Numbered from the stretch's first letter, positions 9,747 to 19,245 are shown. The stretch is DNA of 64,000 bases from Pseudomonas sp. ISL-84 (GCA_018613035.1 JAGGRA010000002.1:40814-104813); one strand, 5' to 3'. The notes: generated by a model from the sequence alone, not told the origin. Numbers and translations: made by a program.

Positions 9747-10141
9747 GTGTATCACTTCCACCTTTATTAAGTATTTTCTAATGTTTTTCTTATCTTCCGC
9801 TGCTTTATATTTTTTATTTCAAAAAATATAAAAAAGTTTGTGATTTTATTCACTAACTAGTTCAAAAAAATGCCTTGAAATTGTCACAAAATATTAACAT
9901 TATGCCTACTTTACATATTATTCTACTTCCAATTGTTTTTCAAGCCTAAAAAAATAGTTGAAAAACTTAAAAATTTTAAGACTTTTTTAAGAGAATATAC
10001 GTGTTTTTGATTCTTAGCCCTCAATGTATCCTTTTTAGAGAGTTTTTATTATTCATAATATTTACCACGATTAGTGAGGTTTTTTTTGATTTATGTTAGA
10101 ATATAGAGTGGAATTGAAATACATACTTGGGGGGATATAGC
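9747..10141. other. AT-rich divergent control region between yumB and yumC
   Basis: About 395 bases without a plausible gene. It must hold promoters for both divergent genes. A TAGAAT at about 10100 is a possible -10 for yumC. TTGTGA-TTTTAT-TCACTA at 9838-9855 is a candidate Rex or Fnr operator for yumB. Confidence 0.6.
9838..9855. promoter_or_regulatory. candidate Rex/Fnr operator upstream of yumB
   Basis: TTGTGA-N6-TCACTA differs by one base from a perfect TTGTGA-N6-TCACAA palindrome, the form bound by the NADH sensor Rex (and close to the Fnr site). Assignment is by pattern only. Confidence 0.45.
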
Positions 10142-11140
10142 ATGAAAGAAGATCAAAAAGTGTATGACATAACCATTATTGGCGGGGGGCCAACTGGTTT
10201 GTTCACTGCTTTCTACGGGGGTATGAGACAAGCTTCAGTTAAAATAATTGAAAGCTTGCCGCAGCTTGGGGGACAATTATCTGCTCTTTATCCTGAAAAA
10301 TACATATACGATGTTGCTGGCTTCCCGAAAGTCCGCGCTCAGGAATTAATCGATAACCTGAAAGAACAAATGGCTAAATTCGAGCCAACAGTTTCTCTTG
10401 AACAGTCTGTTGAAAAATTGGAAAAGCAGGCTGACGGCACTTTTAAGCTGACTACCAATAAAGAAATCCACTATTCCAAAACAATCATCATCACTGCTGG
10501 TAATGGCGCATTCCAGCCACGCCGCCTTGAACTTGATAGTGCATCACAATATGAAGGGAAAAACCTTCATTATTTCATCGATGACCTGAATAAATTCGCA
10601 GGCCAGAAAGTGGTTGTATTCGGCGGCGGAGATTCTGCTGTTGACTGGGCACTAATGCTTGAGCCAATTGCCGAAAAGGTAACCATTGTTCACCGCCGCG
10701 ATAAATTCCGCGCGCATGAGCACAGTGTGGAAAACCTGCAAAACTCCAAGGTGGAAATCAAAACACCTTACGTACCTGCAGAGCTAATCGGTGACGATGA
10801 AGGAATCAAACAAGTCGTTCTTGAAGGCGTAACAGACAAAGAAAAAGAAGTATACGACGTCGATGCAGTAATCGTCAATTACGGTTTCGTTTCTTCCCTT
10901 GGGCCAATCAAGGAATGGGGACTTGATATCGAGAAGAACTCAATCGTTGTTAACTCCAGAATGGAAACAAACGTTGAAGGCATCTATGCTGCAGGCGACA
11001 TCTGCACATACGATGGCAAAGTGAAGCTAATTGCCTGCGGCTTTGGTGAAGCACCAACTGCAGTCAACCATGCCAAATCCTTTATCGATCCAAAAGCAAA
11101 AGTACAGCCAATGCATAGCTCTTCAATGTTTGGCAAATAA
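10142..11140 (+). CDS. yumC: ferredoxin/flavodoxin-NADP+ reductase, thioredoxin-reductase type
   Basis: 332 residues, the length of B. subtilis YumC. FAD-binding GGGPTG near residue 15, a second nucleotide-binding [11 protein letters not shown] near 160, and the C-terminal AAGDICTY near 285 follow the thioredoxin reductase plan, but the redox-active CxxC is absent, which is what separates these homodimeric FNRs from true TrxB. They supply reduced ferredoxin or flavodoxin, for example to Fe-S and lipid enzymes. ATG chosen behind GGGGGGAT. Confidence 0.95.
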   Translation: MKEDQKVYDITIIGGGPTGLFTAFYGGMRQASVKIIESLPQLGGQLSALYPEKYIYDVAGFPKVRAQELIDNLKEQMAKFEPTVSLEQSVEKLEKQADGTFKLTTNKEIHYSKTIIITAGNGAFQPRRLELDSASQYEGKNLHYFIDDLNKFAGQKVVVFGGGDSAVDWALMLEPIAEKVTIVHRRDKFRAHEHSVENLQNSKVEIKTPYVPAELIGDDEGIKQVVLEGVTDKEKEVYDVDAVIVNYGFVSSLGPIKEWGLDIEKNSIVVNSRMETNVEGIYAAGDICTYDGKVKLIACGFGEAPTAVNHAKSFIDPKAKVQPMHSSSMFGK

Positions 11141-11147
11141 AAATAGC

Positions 11148-11182
11148 AAAAGGGTGGCCCTGATGGGGTCCACCCTTTTTTG
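11148..11182 (+). terminator. terminator after yumC
   Basis: AAAAGGGTGG pairs with CCACCCTTTT and continues into a T run. Confidence 0.85.
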
Positions 11183-11444
11183 TTGAAATGAGACGATTAG
11201 CCTGTTCGGTTTTCAGTTGGCGTTGAGATCCAAATTGGCATCGATTTAGCCAGCTTTTTATCGTGTCATCCAGCCTGCCTTAGCGTCTTTTCAGCTTTTT
11301 TTGAGTCCAGTCAAGCTCTTTTTTGAGCATTGATTGGTTCATTGCGCCGCCTTCAAGCTACTTTATGCGTCTTTTTTAGCTTGTTTTGTCTGCAATCAAG
11401 CCTTTTCTGCACCGTGGCCCATTTTTTGCAACTGATTAGACGTA

Positions 11445-11572
11445 TTATGCGTCACTTCAGAATCTTATGCGCCAAATGGGCCAACTTATGCATCAGCTGG
11501 CACAGCTTATGCGTCACTTTTCGGATATATGCGTCACTTTTCAAATATATGCGTCACTCGTTGAAGTGACGC
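11445..11572. repeat. phased degenerate tandem array, unit TTATGCGTCACTTTTC-NNATA (array 1)
   Basis: TATGC recurs at 11446, 11466, 11487, 11508, 11528 and 11548, spacings 20-21 bases. The strongest units read TATGCGTCACTTTTC; the last is an inverted repeat, GCGTCAC-TCGTTGAA-GTGACGC. The upstream part of the same gap (11185-11440) holds more diverged, similarly flavoured sequence with repeated agcTTTTTT and GCGTC words. Mixed 20/21 spacing breaks any reading frame. A second array lies at 63758-63865. Confidence 0.8.
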
Positions 11573-11606
11573 GGCCTAAGAAAGAGGAGCTCTCTCTCCT
11601 GCTCGA

Positions 11607-11969
11607 TCAGCACTCTTCAGGTGTGCCTGTGTTTGTAGCTGTACGAAAAGAGGATCCGCAGCCGCAGGATGCAATGGCGTTTGGATTGTCGATTGTGAAT
11701 CCGCCGCCCATCATGGATTCTTTGTAATCAATTTTTGTTCCTTTTAAGATCGCTGCATCGTCCTTGCTGACAAGGACCTGAATGCCATAGTGATCTGCCT
11801 GGATATCACTTTCCTCAACTTCATGGGCAAATCCCATTCCGTATGAAAGACCACTGCAGCCGCCTCCCTTTACCGCCACACGCAAGAAAGCATTTTCTTC
11901 TTCGTTTTGTTTCATCATTTCTTTTATATGCAAAGCTGCTGCTTCTGTAATGACCACTACTTGTTCCAT
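11607..11969 (-). CDS. yutM: A-type iron-sulfur carrier (HesB/IscA/SufA family) YutM
   Basis: 120 residues. The three conserved cysteines of A-type carriers are present: GGGCSG near residue 38 and CGCGSS near 102. These proteins bind a transient 2Fe-2S or 4Fe-4S cluster and hand it to apo-enzymes such as lipoyl synthase, which is encoded elsewhere in this window. The C-terminal extension FRTATNTGTPEEC is as in Bacillus YutM. ATG with GGAGGG upstream. Monocistronic. Confidence 0.95.
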   Translation of the reverse strand: MEQVVVITEAAALHIKEMMKQNEEENAFLRVAVKGGGCSGLSYGMGFAHEVEESDIQADHYGIQVLVSKDDAAILKGTKIDYKESMMGGGFTIDNPNAIASCGCGSSFRTATNTGTPEEC

Positions 11970-12169
11970 TTTTATTCCCTCCTGTCAATGTAAGGATACT
12001 TCTATATTCATAGTATATACAGTAAATGATATGCGCTCAACTTAAGAAGCTTAACTATCTATTTACTATTTATAAATTCCGCATTTAAAGTAGTTCTTTT
12101 TACCCAATCCACTGACAAGACATGTTACAATAGTCATAATCATCCAATTTCCCCGGAGGTGACATTCAA

Positions 12170-12859
12170 ATGCAGCAATTAGAGCCCACTTATGATAAAA
12201 AATTAGAATGCAAAGTCTGCAAAAAGAGTTTTACCACTAAAAAACTTCGCTCCAGATTTGTGAAAGTCTCCAGTTATGACACTGATTTTTGTCCCAGCTA
12301 CTCTGCTGAAGGCATGAACCCGCTTTATTACCATATCCACACCTGCCCTCATTGCGGCTTTTCAGAATCAGAAGATTTTTCACCTTATTTTCCTCCTGGA
12401 GCATTGGAGCTTATCAAATTGAAAGTAGCCGATGTCTGGAAACCTCATGACTATAGCAGGGAGAGAAGTATAACGGATGCTATTAGCACATACAAGCTAG
12501 CTGTTTATTGCGGGACACTAAAAAAGGAAAAACATCTGATCCTCGCCGGATTATATATGAGGCTTGCCTGGATGTACCGCTCATTGAAAAATACTGAACA
12601 GGAACAGCGCTTTATGAAGCTAGCCATTAAGGAATATCTGGAATCGTATATGGCAGATGACTTTAGGGGATCGCCAGTTTCAGAAACTAGACTATTCTAT
12701 CTGGTTGGAGAGCTTTCAAAGAGGACACAGCAAATTGAACAGGCTATAAAGTATTTTTCAAAAGTAATCGAAAAGAGAAGCCAAGAGCCCAAGCTAATTG
12801 AAATGGCAAGAGAACAATGGTATGAAATGAGGGCAGAGCAAAAATCAGCGGTTAACTAA
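12170..12859 (+). CDS. DUF2225 protein
   Basis: 229 residues. N-terminal zinc-binding pattern: CKVCKKSF at residues 14-21 and CPHCGFS near 59, with FCPSY between. The rest is helical with TPR-like character (residues 100-220, LAGLYMRLAWMYRSL and GELSKRTQQIEQAIKYFSK). The family is widespread in Firmicutes and of unknown function. ATG with CGGAGGTG upstream. Confidence 0.88.
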   Translation: MQQLEPTYDKKLECKVCKKSFTTKKLRSRFVKVSSYDTDFCPSYSAEGMNPLYYHIHTCPHCGFSESEDFSPYFPPGALELIKLKVADVWKPHDYSRERSITDAISTYKLAVYCGTLKKEKHLILAGLYMRLAWMYRSLKNTEQEQRFMKLAIKEYLESYMADDFRGSPVSETRLFYLVGELSKRTQQIEQAIKYFSKVIEKRSQEPKLIEMAREQWYEMRAEQKSAVN

Positions 12860-12908
12860 AACAGTTGTGTAAAAACATTGATTCCTATTCAGAACTAGAC
12901 TTAAACAA

Positions 12909-12936
12909 AAAAGGAGCGAACCATTCGCTCCTTTCT
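12909..12936. terminator. bidirectional terminator between DUF2225 gene and yuzB
   Basis: AAGGAGCGAA-CCA-TTCGCTCCTT with A and T runs on either side, between convergent genes. Confidence 0.85.
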
Positions 12937-12939
12937 CTA

Positions 12940-13179
12940 TTAAAACATCGGATTATCATCCAGATATTGATATATATTTTCAACCAGTTCATCTGGCGTT
13001 TCTCCCGTAACGACTTCTCCATTTACAAGAGCAAAAAGAGTGCTTGCACATTTTCCGCAATAGCCCAGACAGCCATATTCAATCACATCAAGGTCATAGT
13101 CCTTTTCTAATGTTTCCAATGCTTTTTGCGAGCCGCTGGCCAAATTGCTTATGCAAAATTCGATGATTGGCTTGATCAC
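12940..13179 (-). CDS. yuzB: YuzB (DUF1450) small thioredoxin-like protein
   Basis: 79 residues from GTG 13179, which follows AGGTG by 7 bases; the upstream in-frame GTG overlaps that site. Pattern C-x25ish-C-x4-C: EFCISNL near residue 8 and [11 protein letters not shown] near 37, plus the conserved tail DNPMF. DUF1450 proteins resemble the 2Fe-2S ferredoxin/thioredoxin-like fold; the cysteines could hold a cluster or metal. Divergent from yutJ, as in B. subtilis. Confidence 0.92.
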   Translation of the reverse strand: MIKPIIEFCISNLASGSQKALETLEKDYDLDVIEYGCLGYCGKCASTLFALVNGEVVTGETPDELVENIYQYLDDNPMF

Positions 13180-13312
13180 ATCTATCACCTCTCTACCCTG
13201 TTAATGCTACCTTTTTTAAGAGAATACTGCAAGATTTGGATCCTTTCTCTCCTTTAAGTGCACATATTTACCACTTCATGTCGTATATTGTCAAGTTTCC
13301 CGCTGATATGTG

Positions 13313-13329
13313 TTGTGATTTTGTCACAA
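13313..13329. promoter_or_regulatory. palindrome TTGTGA-TTTTG-TCACAA between yuzB and yutJ
   Basis: Perfect 6-base arms with a 5-base spacer. Very close to Rex (spacer 6) and Fnr half sites. It lies 133 bases ahead of yuzB and 332 ahead of yutJ. Confidence 0.4.
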
Positions 13330-13444
13330 TTTCGTTATACTTTTTTATGGGTTTAAGGTTATTAATATCATTTATTTATTTATTTATTTTTTTAAGATAA
13401 TTTGTATACGTTTAAGTAAAATTTCTGAATAGAGAGAAAGACTT

Positions 13445-13600
13445 ATTTAGCAGTTAGCTCAGTTAAACTTGGCAGTTGATTTTCGCTTTCAGGCGTTCGC
13501 TTTCCGAGATCGGTCCAACGCTCCTCGGCACCTTGCGCCTGCAGGGTGTCTCCCATTGACCCGCTTCTCCCACTGGAGCGAATCAACAGGGGCCAATATC
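13445..13600. repeat. diverged MITE-like intergenic element (copy c)
   Basis: GTTGATTTTCGCTTTCAGGC, CTCCTCGGCACC and the closing GGAGCGAATCAAC correspond to the left arm, centre and right arm of the family, but with more differences than the other copies. Confidence 0.6.
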
Positions 13601-13661
13601 AACACTGAGCATTAACAGAGACTAACAGATAAACAGTACGGACATAAAGGGGAATTATACT

Positions 13662-14729
13662 ATGAAAAATCTTGTGATACTTGGCGGAGGCTATGGCGGT
13701 ATGAGGGTGCTTGCCCGACTTTTGCCTAACCAGCTTCCTGATGATGTCTCCATTACGTTAATAGACCGTGTGCCATACCATTGTCTGAAGACGGAATATT
13801 ACGCGCTTGCTGCCGGCACAATTTCCGATCAGCACGTACGTGTTTCCTACCCTGAACATCCAAGATTATCAATTAAATATGGAGAAGTAACAAAAATCGA
13901 CATTGAGGAAAACAAGGTTTATCTGCAAGATGGAGAGCCTGTTTCTTATGATGATATAATTATAGGCCTCGGCTGTGAGGATAAGTACCATAATGTTCCT
14001 GGAGCGGACGTCCACACTTACAGCATTCAAACGATCGAAAAGTCCAGAAGAACCTACCAGACCTTAAATAATTTATCTCCAGGATCTGTTGTTGCGATTG
14101 TTGGAGCAGGATTAAGCGGTGTGGAGCTCGCTTCCGAATTGAATGAAAGCCGTCCAGATTTGAAGGTGAAATTATTCGACAGAGGCAAGCATATTTTATC
14201 AGCATTCCCTGAGAGATTAAGCACGTATGTGGAAAATTGGTTTGAATCACATAATGTTGAAATTATTAACCATTCCAATATTACGAAAGTTGAAGAGAAT
14301 ACCCTCTTCAATCATGAGGAAGCCATCCATTGCGATGCGATCGTATGGACTGCTGGAATACAGCCTAATAAGGTAGTCCGGGATATGGATGTAGAAAAAG
14401 ATCAGCAAGGACGCGTTGTTTTAACCAAGCATCACAATATCCCTGACAATGAACATGTATATGTAGTGGGCGATTGTGCAAGTCTTCCTCATGCACCTAG
14501 TGCACAGCTTGCTGAAGGCCAGGCTGAGCAAATTGTTCAAATCCTATTGAAACGCTGGAAAGGGGAAGACCTTCCTGAGTCATTGCCTGTCATTAAGCTT
14601 AAAGGGGTTTTAGGTTCTCTAGGGAAGAAGCATGGATTTGGATTGGTGGCTGAACGCCCAATCACTGGCCGTGTAGCCCGCCTCTTGAAATCCGGCATTC
14701 TATGGATGTACAAGTACCACAACGGTTGA
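13662..14729 (+). CDS. yutJ: NADH dehydrogenase-like FAD oxidoreductase YutJ
   Basis: 355 residues. FAD motif GGGYGGMR at residues 7-14, central IVGAGLSGVELASEL near 145, second FAD segment VVGDCASLPHAPSAQLAEGQAEQ near 270. A paralogue of YumB in the NDH-2/pyridine nucleotide disulfide oxidoreductase family, about 50 residues shorter and lacking much of the C-terminal membrane-contact region, so quinone reduction at the membrane is not certain. ATG with AAGGGG upstream. Confidence 0.92.
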   Translation: MKNLVILGGGYGGMRVLARLLPNQLPDDVSITLIDRVPYHCLKTEYYALAAGTISDQHVRVSYPEHPRLSIKYGEVTKIDIEENKVYLQDGEPVSYDDIIIGLGCEDKYHNVPGADVHTYSIQTIEKSRRTYQTLNNLSPGSVVAIVGAGLSGVELASELNESRPDLKVKLFDRGKHILSAFPERLSTYVENWFESHNVEIINHSNITKVEENTLFNHEEAIHCDAIVWTAGIQPNKVVRDMDVEKDQQGRVVLTKHHNIPDNEHVYVVGDCASLPHAPSAQLAEGQAEQIVQILLKRWKGEDLPESLPVIKLKGVLGSLGKKHGFGLVAERPITGRVARLLKSGILWMYKYHNG

Positions 14730-14744
14730 TCCAACCGTAAATTT

Positions 14745-14777
14745 AAAGAGCATCCTCTCCAGGATGCTCTTTTTTAT
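14745..14777 (+). terminator. terminator after yutJ
   Basis: AAAGAGCATCCT-CTCC-AGGATGCTCTTT then T run. Confidence 0.85.
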
Positions 14778-14786
14778 TGGCTATGT

Positions 14787-14857
14787 CTGCCTGTTGATTT
14801 TTGCTCCAATCAACAAAGTGCAATAATCAACATTGAGCCTTTTTATAAAACAGCCTG
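14787..14857. repeat. minimal fragment of the MITE-like element (copy d)
   Basis: GTTGATTTTTGCTCCAATCA followed by ATCAAC and AAAACAGCC: only the fused arms and one outer end remain, reaching the 3' end of yuzD. Confidence 0.5.
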
Positions 14858-15169
14858 ATAGCCGTACTTTTCCATTTCTGCATAGATAGTTTTCAGCTTG
14901 GGATTCCCTTCGCCGACGATCTCATTCTCAATAAGGACTACAGGATAGAACATATCCTCCTCAATGACCCGCTGTGCAAATTCTCTTTTATCCTCTTCTT
15001 CAGGCGGGTTATGGATATCAACATACACGATCTTAAAAGGCTGGTCTGCATACTTCCTGGATAGGGCTGCATCCAGCCACTCGTAGGTCTCCTTTGATGA
15101 AGGAAGGTTCACACAGCTTGGGCAAAGCTGTTCTGCTCCATATACGGTTATTTCTATTTCTTTCTTCAT
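14843..15169 (-). CDS. yuzD: YuzD, thioredoxin-like disulfide oxidoreductase
   Basis: 108 residues, exactly the B. subtilis YuzD length, from ATG 15169 behind GAGGGGG. A CxxC pair (CPSC near residues 13-16) follows the first beta strand, as in thioredoxin folds, and a cis-Pro region YPVVLIENEIVGEGNP lies near residue 75-90. Convergent side faces yutJ; divergent from yutI. Confidence 0.92.
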   Translation of the reverse strand: MKKEIEITVYGAEQLCPSCVNLPSSKETYEWLDAALSRKYADQPFKIVYVDIHNPPEEEDKREFAQRVIEEDMFYPVVLIENEIVGEGNPKLKTIYAEMEKYGYQAVL

Positions 15170-15336
15170 TTCATAATCCCCCTCTTTGCTCACGCTCTTC
15201 TTAGCTCCATTTTACAATATAAACAAACAGTTAACATAAGAAAATATTTTTCCTAATGTGTGGAAATTATGTTCCGGGAATAGATTTTTAGGATTGATTT
15301 GATTATAATAAATATAAGGAAAGGAGTCGATTTCAC

Positions 15337-15576
15337 ATGGCAGAACAAACGACAATGACTGAACAAGTTCAGGAAGTATTAGATAAATTGCGCCCGTTCC
15401 TTCTTCGCGATGGCGGGGACTGCGAATTGGTGGATGTTGAAGACGGTATTGTAAAATTGCGCCTTCTTGGTGCATGCGGAAGCTGTCCGAGCTCAACAAT
15501 CACGTTAAAAGCCGGTATTGAGCGCGCTCTTTTAGAAGAAGTACCGGGTGTAGTTGAAGTAGAACAAGTATTTTAA
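15337..15576 (+). CDS. yutI: NifU C-terminal domain (Nfu) Fe-S carrier YutI
   Basis: 79 residues, a single Nfu domain with [10 protein letters not shown] near residues 44-53. The CxxC of a homodimer binds a 4Fe-4S cluster for delivery to target enzymes. ATG with AAAGGAG upstream. With YutM, LipA and the SUF operon it belongs to the Fe-S assembly set of this window. Confidence 0.96.
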   Translation: MAEQTTMTEQVQEVLDKLRPFLLRDGGDCELVDVEDGIVKLRLLGACGSCPSSTITLKAGIERALLEEVPGVVEVEQVF

Positions 15577-15586
15577 TTTCATTGAC

Positions 15587-15622
15587 AAAAAGCGATGTCG
15601 GCATGACATCGCTTTTTTTTTG
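15587..15622 (+). terminator. terminator after yutI
   Basis: AAAAGCGATGTC-GGCAT-GACATCGCTTTT followed by a T run. Confidence 0.88.
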
Positions 15623-15696
15623 CTTTCTTTTTATAAGCCTCTGTTAAAGCTTATTGTAGATATCGGAACCTTGTTGAATGGAACGGAAGGCGGGTA

Positions 15697-16638
15697 TTAT
15701 ATATGGCCAAATTCCGGTTCCTGTTCCTCAGCTAGGCTTTTTTTTAAAACACTGCTGCCTGCCTGGTCAATCTGCAAGCAGAGGATATCCATATCCGGAA
15801 GCAGCTTTTGCAGCCCCTCTGCCACTGATGGAGCTAATCCTGCTTCTGCAAGGCAGAGTACTGCTGGTCCTGCACCGCTTAAGGCTACACCAAAGGCGCC
15901 AAGCTCAGGAGCCATTTTTTCAATAACTTCCAGATGGGGAACCATTTTTTTGCGGTAAGGATGGTGATATAAGTCCGCTTGCATCATTTTCCCTGCCAGT
16001 GGATAGTTTCCGCTCAGCAAAGCCGCTACCATGACATTTCCTACCGCTCCTGCTTGTACCGCCTCTTTAAAAGACCATTCTTCCGGCAGAACGCCCCTCG
16101 ATTCTTTCGTGAGAAGCTCTTCCTTTGGTACGACTGCAACGACATCCAATTCAAGATTTTTAATGGATTGTACATGGACCTCGTCCTCTGATTGGCAGCC
16201 AATCACCATCCCGCCTAGCAGCGATGCTCCTGCGTTATCGGGATGGCCTTCCATACGTGAAGACAGCTCTAATTTTTCCTGCTGGCTTAAATGAAGGTTA
16301 CAGAGCGAGTCTGCCAGCTCGATTCCGGCTACTATGGCTGCAGCACTTGAACCAAGGCCTCTTGTCAGCGGGATATCACTGGTAATCCTGACTTTGCAGG
16401 CCGGAAGCTCTCTCCCATACTTCTTTGCTGTATCCCTTGCAACTTGAAAAATGAAATTCGATTCATCGGTAGGGTAAATGCTCAAAGGTGCTGACAGGGG
16501 GATCATTTCAAACCTATCAGCCCTTTCCGCTTCAAGCGTTAAATACAAGTTTAATGCGAGGCCGATAGAATCAAATCCTGGCCCCAGATTTGCCGTGCTG
16601 CCAGGAACTTTGATGACGAGCATTTCACCTTCGCTCAT
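15697..16638 (-). CDS. thrB: homoserine kinase
   Basis: 313 residues, GHMP kinase family. The ATP loop [14 protein letters not shown] sits near residues 90-103, preceded by [14 protein letters not shown] at the N-terminus, and the C-terminal GHMP motif ([10 protein letters not shown]) near 255. Phosphorylates L-homoserine for ThrC. The ATG overlaps the thrC stop codon (ATGA), so translation is coupled; an internal ATG at 16623 with its own AAGGTG is a second possibility. Last gene of hom-thrC-thrB. Confidence 0.97.
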   Translation of the reverse strand: MSEGEMLVIKVPGSTANLGPGFDSIGLALNLYLTLEAERADRFEMIPLSAPLSIYPTDESNFIFQVARDTAKKYGRELPACKVRITSDIPLTRGLGSSAAAIVAGIELADSLCNLHLSQQEKLELSSRMEGHPDNAGASLLGGMVIGCQSEDEVHVQSIKNLELDVVAVVPKEELLTKESRGVLPEEWSFKEAVQAGAVGNVMVAALLSGNYPLAGKMMQADLYHHPYRKKMVPHLEVIEKMAPELGAFGVALSGAGPAVLCLAEAGLAPSVAEGLQKLLPDMDILCLQIDQAGSSVLKKSLAEEQEPEFGHI

Positions 16639-17696
16639 ACATGGACGACTCCCTTAATATGCTCAGCCACCGCTTGTTCATCATTTGGCAGCAGTACCGG
16701 CTTAACAGGACTGCAATCAATAGCTGTGCTTGGATCCTTTAGCCCATTTCCTGTCAGAATCGCGACAACCTTTGTTTTATGAGGAATTTCACCATTGCGG
16801 AGCTGCTTGTAAATTCCCGCCAGAGAAGCACATGAAGCAGGCTCAGCAAAAATTCCTTCCGATGAGGCAAGCTTGCGGTACATGCAAAGAATCTCATCAT
16901 CACTGACTTCATCAATTTTCCCATTGGACTCTGCCAATGCCGCATTCGCTAAATGCCAGCTTGCCGGGTTTCCGATTCGGATTGCTGTCGCAACTGTTTC
17001 CGGATTTTCAAAAACACGGTTATGGACAATGGCTGCCGCTCCCTCAGCTTGGACTCCGTGCATTCTAGGCAGTCCAGTCTGGCGTGCTTGATGGTATTCT
17101 TTAAAGCCTTTCCAATAGGCAGAAATATTGCCTGCATTGCCGACCGGCAAAGCGAGGATATCAGGAGATCCCCCCAGCTGGTCGCAGATTTCAAAGGCAG
17201 CTGTCTTCTGCCCTTCAAGACGATATGGATTCACCGAGTTTACGAGAGTGATAGGTTCTGTTTCGCTGATTTTCCGGACCATCGCCAGCGCCTGGTCGAA
17301 GTTGCCTTCGATTGAAACGACCTCTGCACCGTACATGACAGCCTGTGCGAGCTTGCCCATGGCGATTTTTCCTTCCGGAATGACAACAACACATCTCATA
17401 CCCGCTCTGGCCGCATAGGCAGCCGCCGCCGCAGACGTATTGCCTGTTGAAGCGCAGATAATGGCATCGCTTCCCTCTTCCTTCGCCTTGGCAACGGCCA
17501 TTACCATGCCTCTATCTTTAAAGGAGCCAGTCGGATTGGCGCCTTCTGTTTTTACATAAAGGTCAATGCCCCAATCCCTTGAGAGCTTATCAAGCCTGAT
17601 CAGGGGTGTGTTGCCTTCATTCAATGTCAGCATTGGCGTATTTTCATTTACAGGCAGAAAATCTTTATATGTCTTTATTAGCCCTTCCCATCTCAT
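16635..17696 (-). CDS. thrC: threonine synthase
   Basis: 353 residues, fold-type II PLP enzyme. The PLP lysine is in TGSFKDRGM near residue 60; the phosphate-binding glycine loop is [13 protein letters not shown] near 180. Converts O-phospho-L-homoserine to threonine. Start ATG overlaps the hom stop (ATGA) and its stop overlaps the thrB start, giving a tightly coupled three-gene operon. Confidence 0.97.
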   Translation of the reverse strand: MRWEGLIKTYKDFLPVNENTPMLTLNEGNTPLIRLDKLSRDWGIDLYVKTEGANPTGSFKDRGMVMAVAKAKEEGSDAIICASTGNTSAAAAAYAARAGMRCVVVIPEGKIAMGKLAQAVMYGAEVVSIEGNFDQALAMVRKISETEPITLVNSVNPYRLEGQKTAAFEICDQLGGSPDILALPVGNAGNISAYWKGFKEYHQARQTGLPRMHGVQAEGAAAIVHNRVFENPETVATAIRIGNPASWHLANAALAESNGKIDEVSDDEILCMYRKLASSEGIFAEPASCASLAGIYKQLRNGEIPHKTKVVAILTGNGLKDPSTAIDCSPVKPVLLPNDEQAVAEHIKGVVHV

Positions 17697-18991
17697 ACCT
17701 TTGCACTCCCTTCTACACGGTAGGAACTTTCAATTGTTTGTACCGCTGGCAAGTCTCTTAAATTCACTAAAATATCCTCGTAATCTTGCAGTGATGCCTG
17801 GTGTGTAACCAAGACGATTTCAGCAAGGCCCTTCTCCTTTAAAGGCAGCTGCAGGATTTTTTCAAAGCTAACATGATGGTCTGAAAAAATGGAAGTAATA
17901 TTGGCAAAAGTGCCAACTTCATCTTTCACATGCAGCCTTAGGAAGTACTTTGAATAAATTTCATCTGCAGCCTTTAGCTTCTTTTCATATTGAGGAGTTA
18001 CGGCGCTTTTGCCGTTAACGCCAAGTCGCATATTTTTCATCACACCAACAAGGTCGGATACAACGGCTGTTGCAGTTGGCAGACTGCCTGCCCCCGGGCC
18101 GTAGAACATGGTTTCTCCCACAGCTTCACCATATACATATACAGCGTTATATTCATCTTGGACGGACGCAAGCGGATGGGATTCAGCTAGCAATGTCGGC
18201 TGTACGCTGACTTCCACCTTCTCTCCTTCCCGATGGGCGATGCCGATTAGCTTCATTGTGTAGCCAAGCTGCTTGCCATATTGGAGATCCTCTTCAGTAA
18301 TTTCAGTTATTCCTTTCACCTTCACGTCATCCAAGTCTATATTCATAGAGAAGCCGAGAGTTGATAGAATAGCCATTTTTCTAGCCGCATCAAGGCCTTC
18401 TACATCGGCGGTCGGATCACTTTCAGCGTATCCCAGATCCTGTGCTTCCTTAAGTACCTCTTCATATGCGCTGCCCTGCTTGCTCATTTTTGTCAAAATA
18501 AAGTTTGTTGTTCCATTGACGATTCCCATCATTTTTGTAATTCTGTCCGAGGCCAAGCCGTCCACAAGTCCTCTCAGAATTGGAATACCGCCTGCGACAC
18601 TCGCTTCATAAAAGAGGTCGCAGCCATTTTGTGAAGCAGCAGACAGCAGCTCCGGACCGTAAACGGCCATTAGATCCTTATTTGCTGTCACCACATGCTT
18701 GCCGTTGTTCAATGCTTTCTTTAGATGATTTCTGGTTTCTTCTATTCCGCCCATTACTTCAATTACTACATCTATATCATTGTCATTTAAAATATCATCA
18801 GGATTCGCCGTCAGCCTATTCCGATCGACTCTAACCGCTCTTTCCTTTTCCAAGTTTTTAACGAGCACCTTTTTTACAACCACAGGACAACCGACTTGAT
18901 GCATAAGCTTATCCTGATGCTTCTCAATGATTTGCACGACACCTGATCCAACTGTTCCTAATCCTAATAAACCGATTGAGATTGATTCCAC
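17693..18991 (-). CDS. hom: homoserine dehydrogenase
   Basis: 432 residues: NAD(P)-binding [10 protein letters not shown] at the N-terminus, catalytic domain with the family signature around [12 protein letters not shown] near 210, and a C-terminal ACT domain from about residue 350 ([15 protein letters not shown]), the usual site of threonine feedback inhibition. Reduces aspartate semialdehyde to homoserine. GTG start with AAGGGGGAG upstream. Upstream DNA holds a CodY-like box and two cre-like sites. Confidence 0.97.
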   Translation of the reverse strand: MESISIGLLGLGTVGSGVVQIIEKHQDKLMHQVGCPVVVKKVLVKNLEKERAVRVDRNRLTANPDDILNDNDIDVVIEVMGGIEETRNHLKKALNNGKHVVTANKDLMAVYGPELLSAASQNGCDLFYEASVAGGIPILRGLVDGLASDRITKMMGIVNGTTNFILTKMSKQGSAYEEVLKEAQDLGYAESDPTADVEGLDAARKMAILSTLGFSMNIDLDDVKVKGITEITEEDLQYGKQLGYTMKLIGIAHREGEKVEVSVQPTLLAESHPLASVQDEYNAVYVYGEAVGETMFYGPGAGSLPTATAVVSDLVGVMKNMRLGVNGKSAVTPQYEKKLKAADEIYSKYFLRLHVKDEVGTFANITSIFSDHHVSFEKILQLPLKEKGLAEIVLVTHQASLQDYEDILVNLRDLPAVQTIESSYRVEGSAKV

Positions 18992-19082
18992 GCTAGCTCC
19001 CCCTTTTAATGTTCACTATGTAAGTACATTTGTATTTGTATAGTAGACATTATAGAGGCGCGCGCTAATTTTTACAATAGGC

Positions 19083-19097
19083 AATTTTCCGAAAAAT
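19083..19097. promoter_or_regulatory. candidate CodY box upstream of hom
   Basis: AATTTTCCGAAAAAT matches the CodY consensus AATTTTCWGAAAATT at 13 of 15 positions, about 90 bases ahead of hom. CodY commonly controls amino acid operons in Bacillaceae; assignment is by pattern. Confidence 0.45.
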
Positions 19098-19102
19098 TAT
19101 AT

Positions 19103-19192
19103 TGAAAACGCTTAACACCCTATCATATTGCGGTTTTAATAGTAAAAATATTTTTCTTTTACTGAAGGTTCTTTTACATGTGGGCGTTTTCA
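19103..19192. promoter_or_regulatory. two candidate cre (CcpA) sites upstream of hom
   Basis: TGAAAACGCTTAAC at 19103-19116 (12 of 14 to TGWNANCGNTNWCA) and, on the minus strand, TGAAAACGCCCACA at 19179-19192 (13 of 14). The 76-base spacing is close to seven helical turns. Confidence 0.4.
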
Positions 19193-19209
19193 CGATAAAA
19201 CACCTTATA

Positions 19210-19240
19210 GAAAAAGCACCCAGCTATTTGGGTGCTTTTC
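19210..19240 (-). terminator. terminator after the 2-hydroxyacid dehydrogenase gene
   Basis: AAAAGCACCCA-GCTATT-TGGGTGCTTTT, immediately past the stop of the gene at 19246. Confidence 0.85.
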
Positions 19241-19245
19241 ACAAT

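Noticed and set aside
11445-11572. possible CRISPR array
   Set aside because: Units follow one another with no unique spacers of constant length and there are no cas genes.
11330-11727. plus-strand frames across the tandem array
   Set aside because: Unit spacing is 20 or 21, so the repeat is not kept in frame; the end overlaps yutM in antisense.
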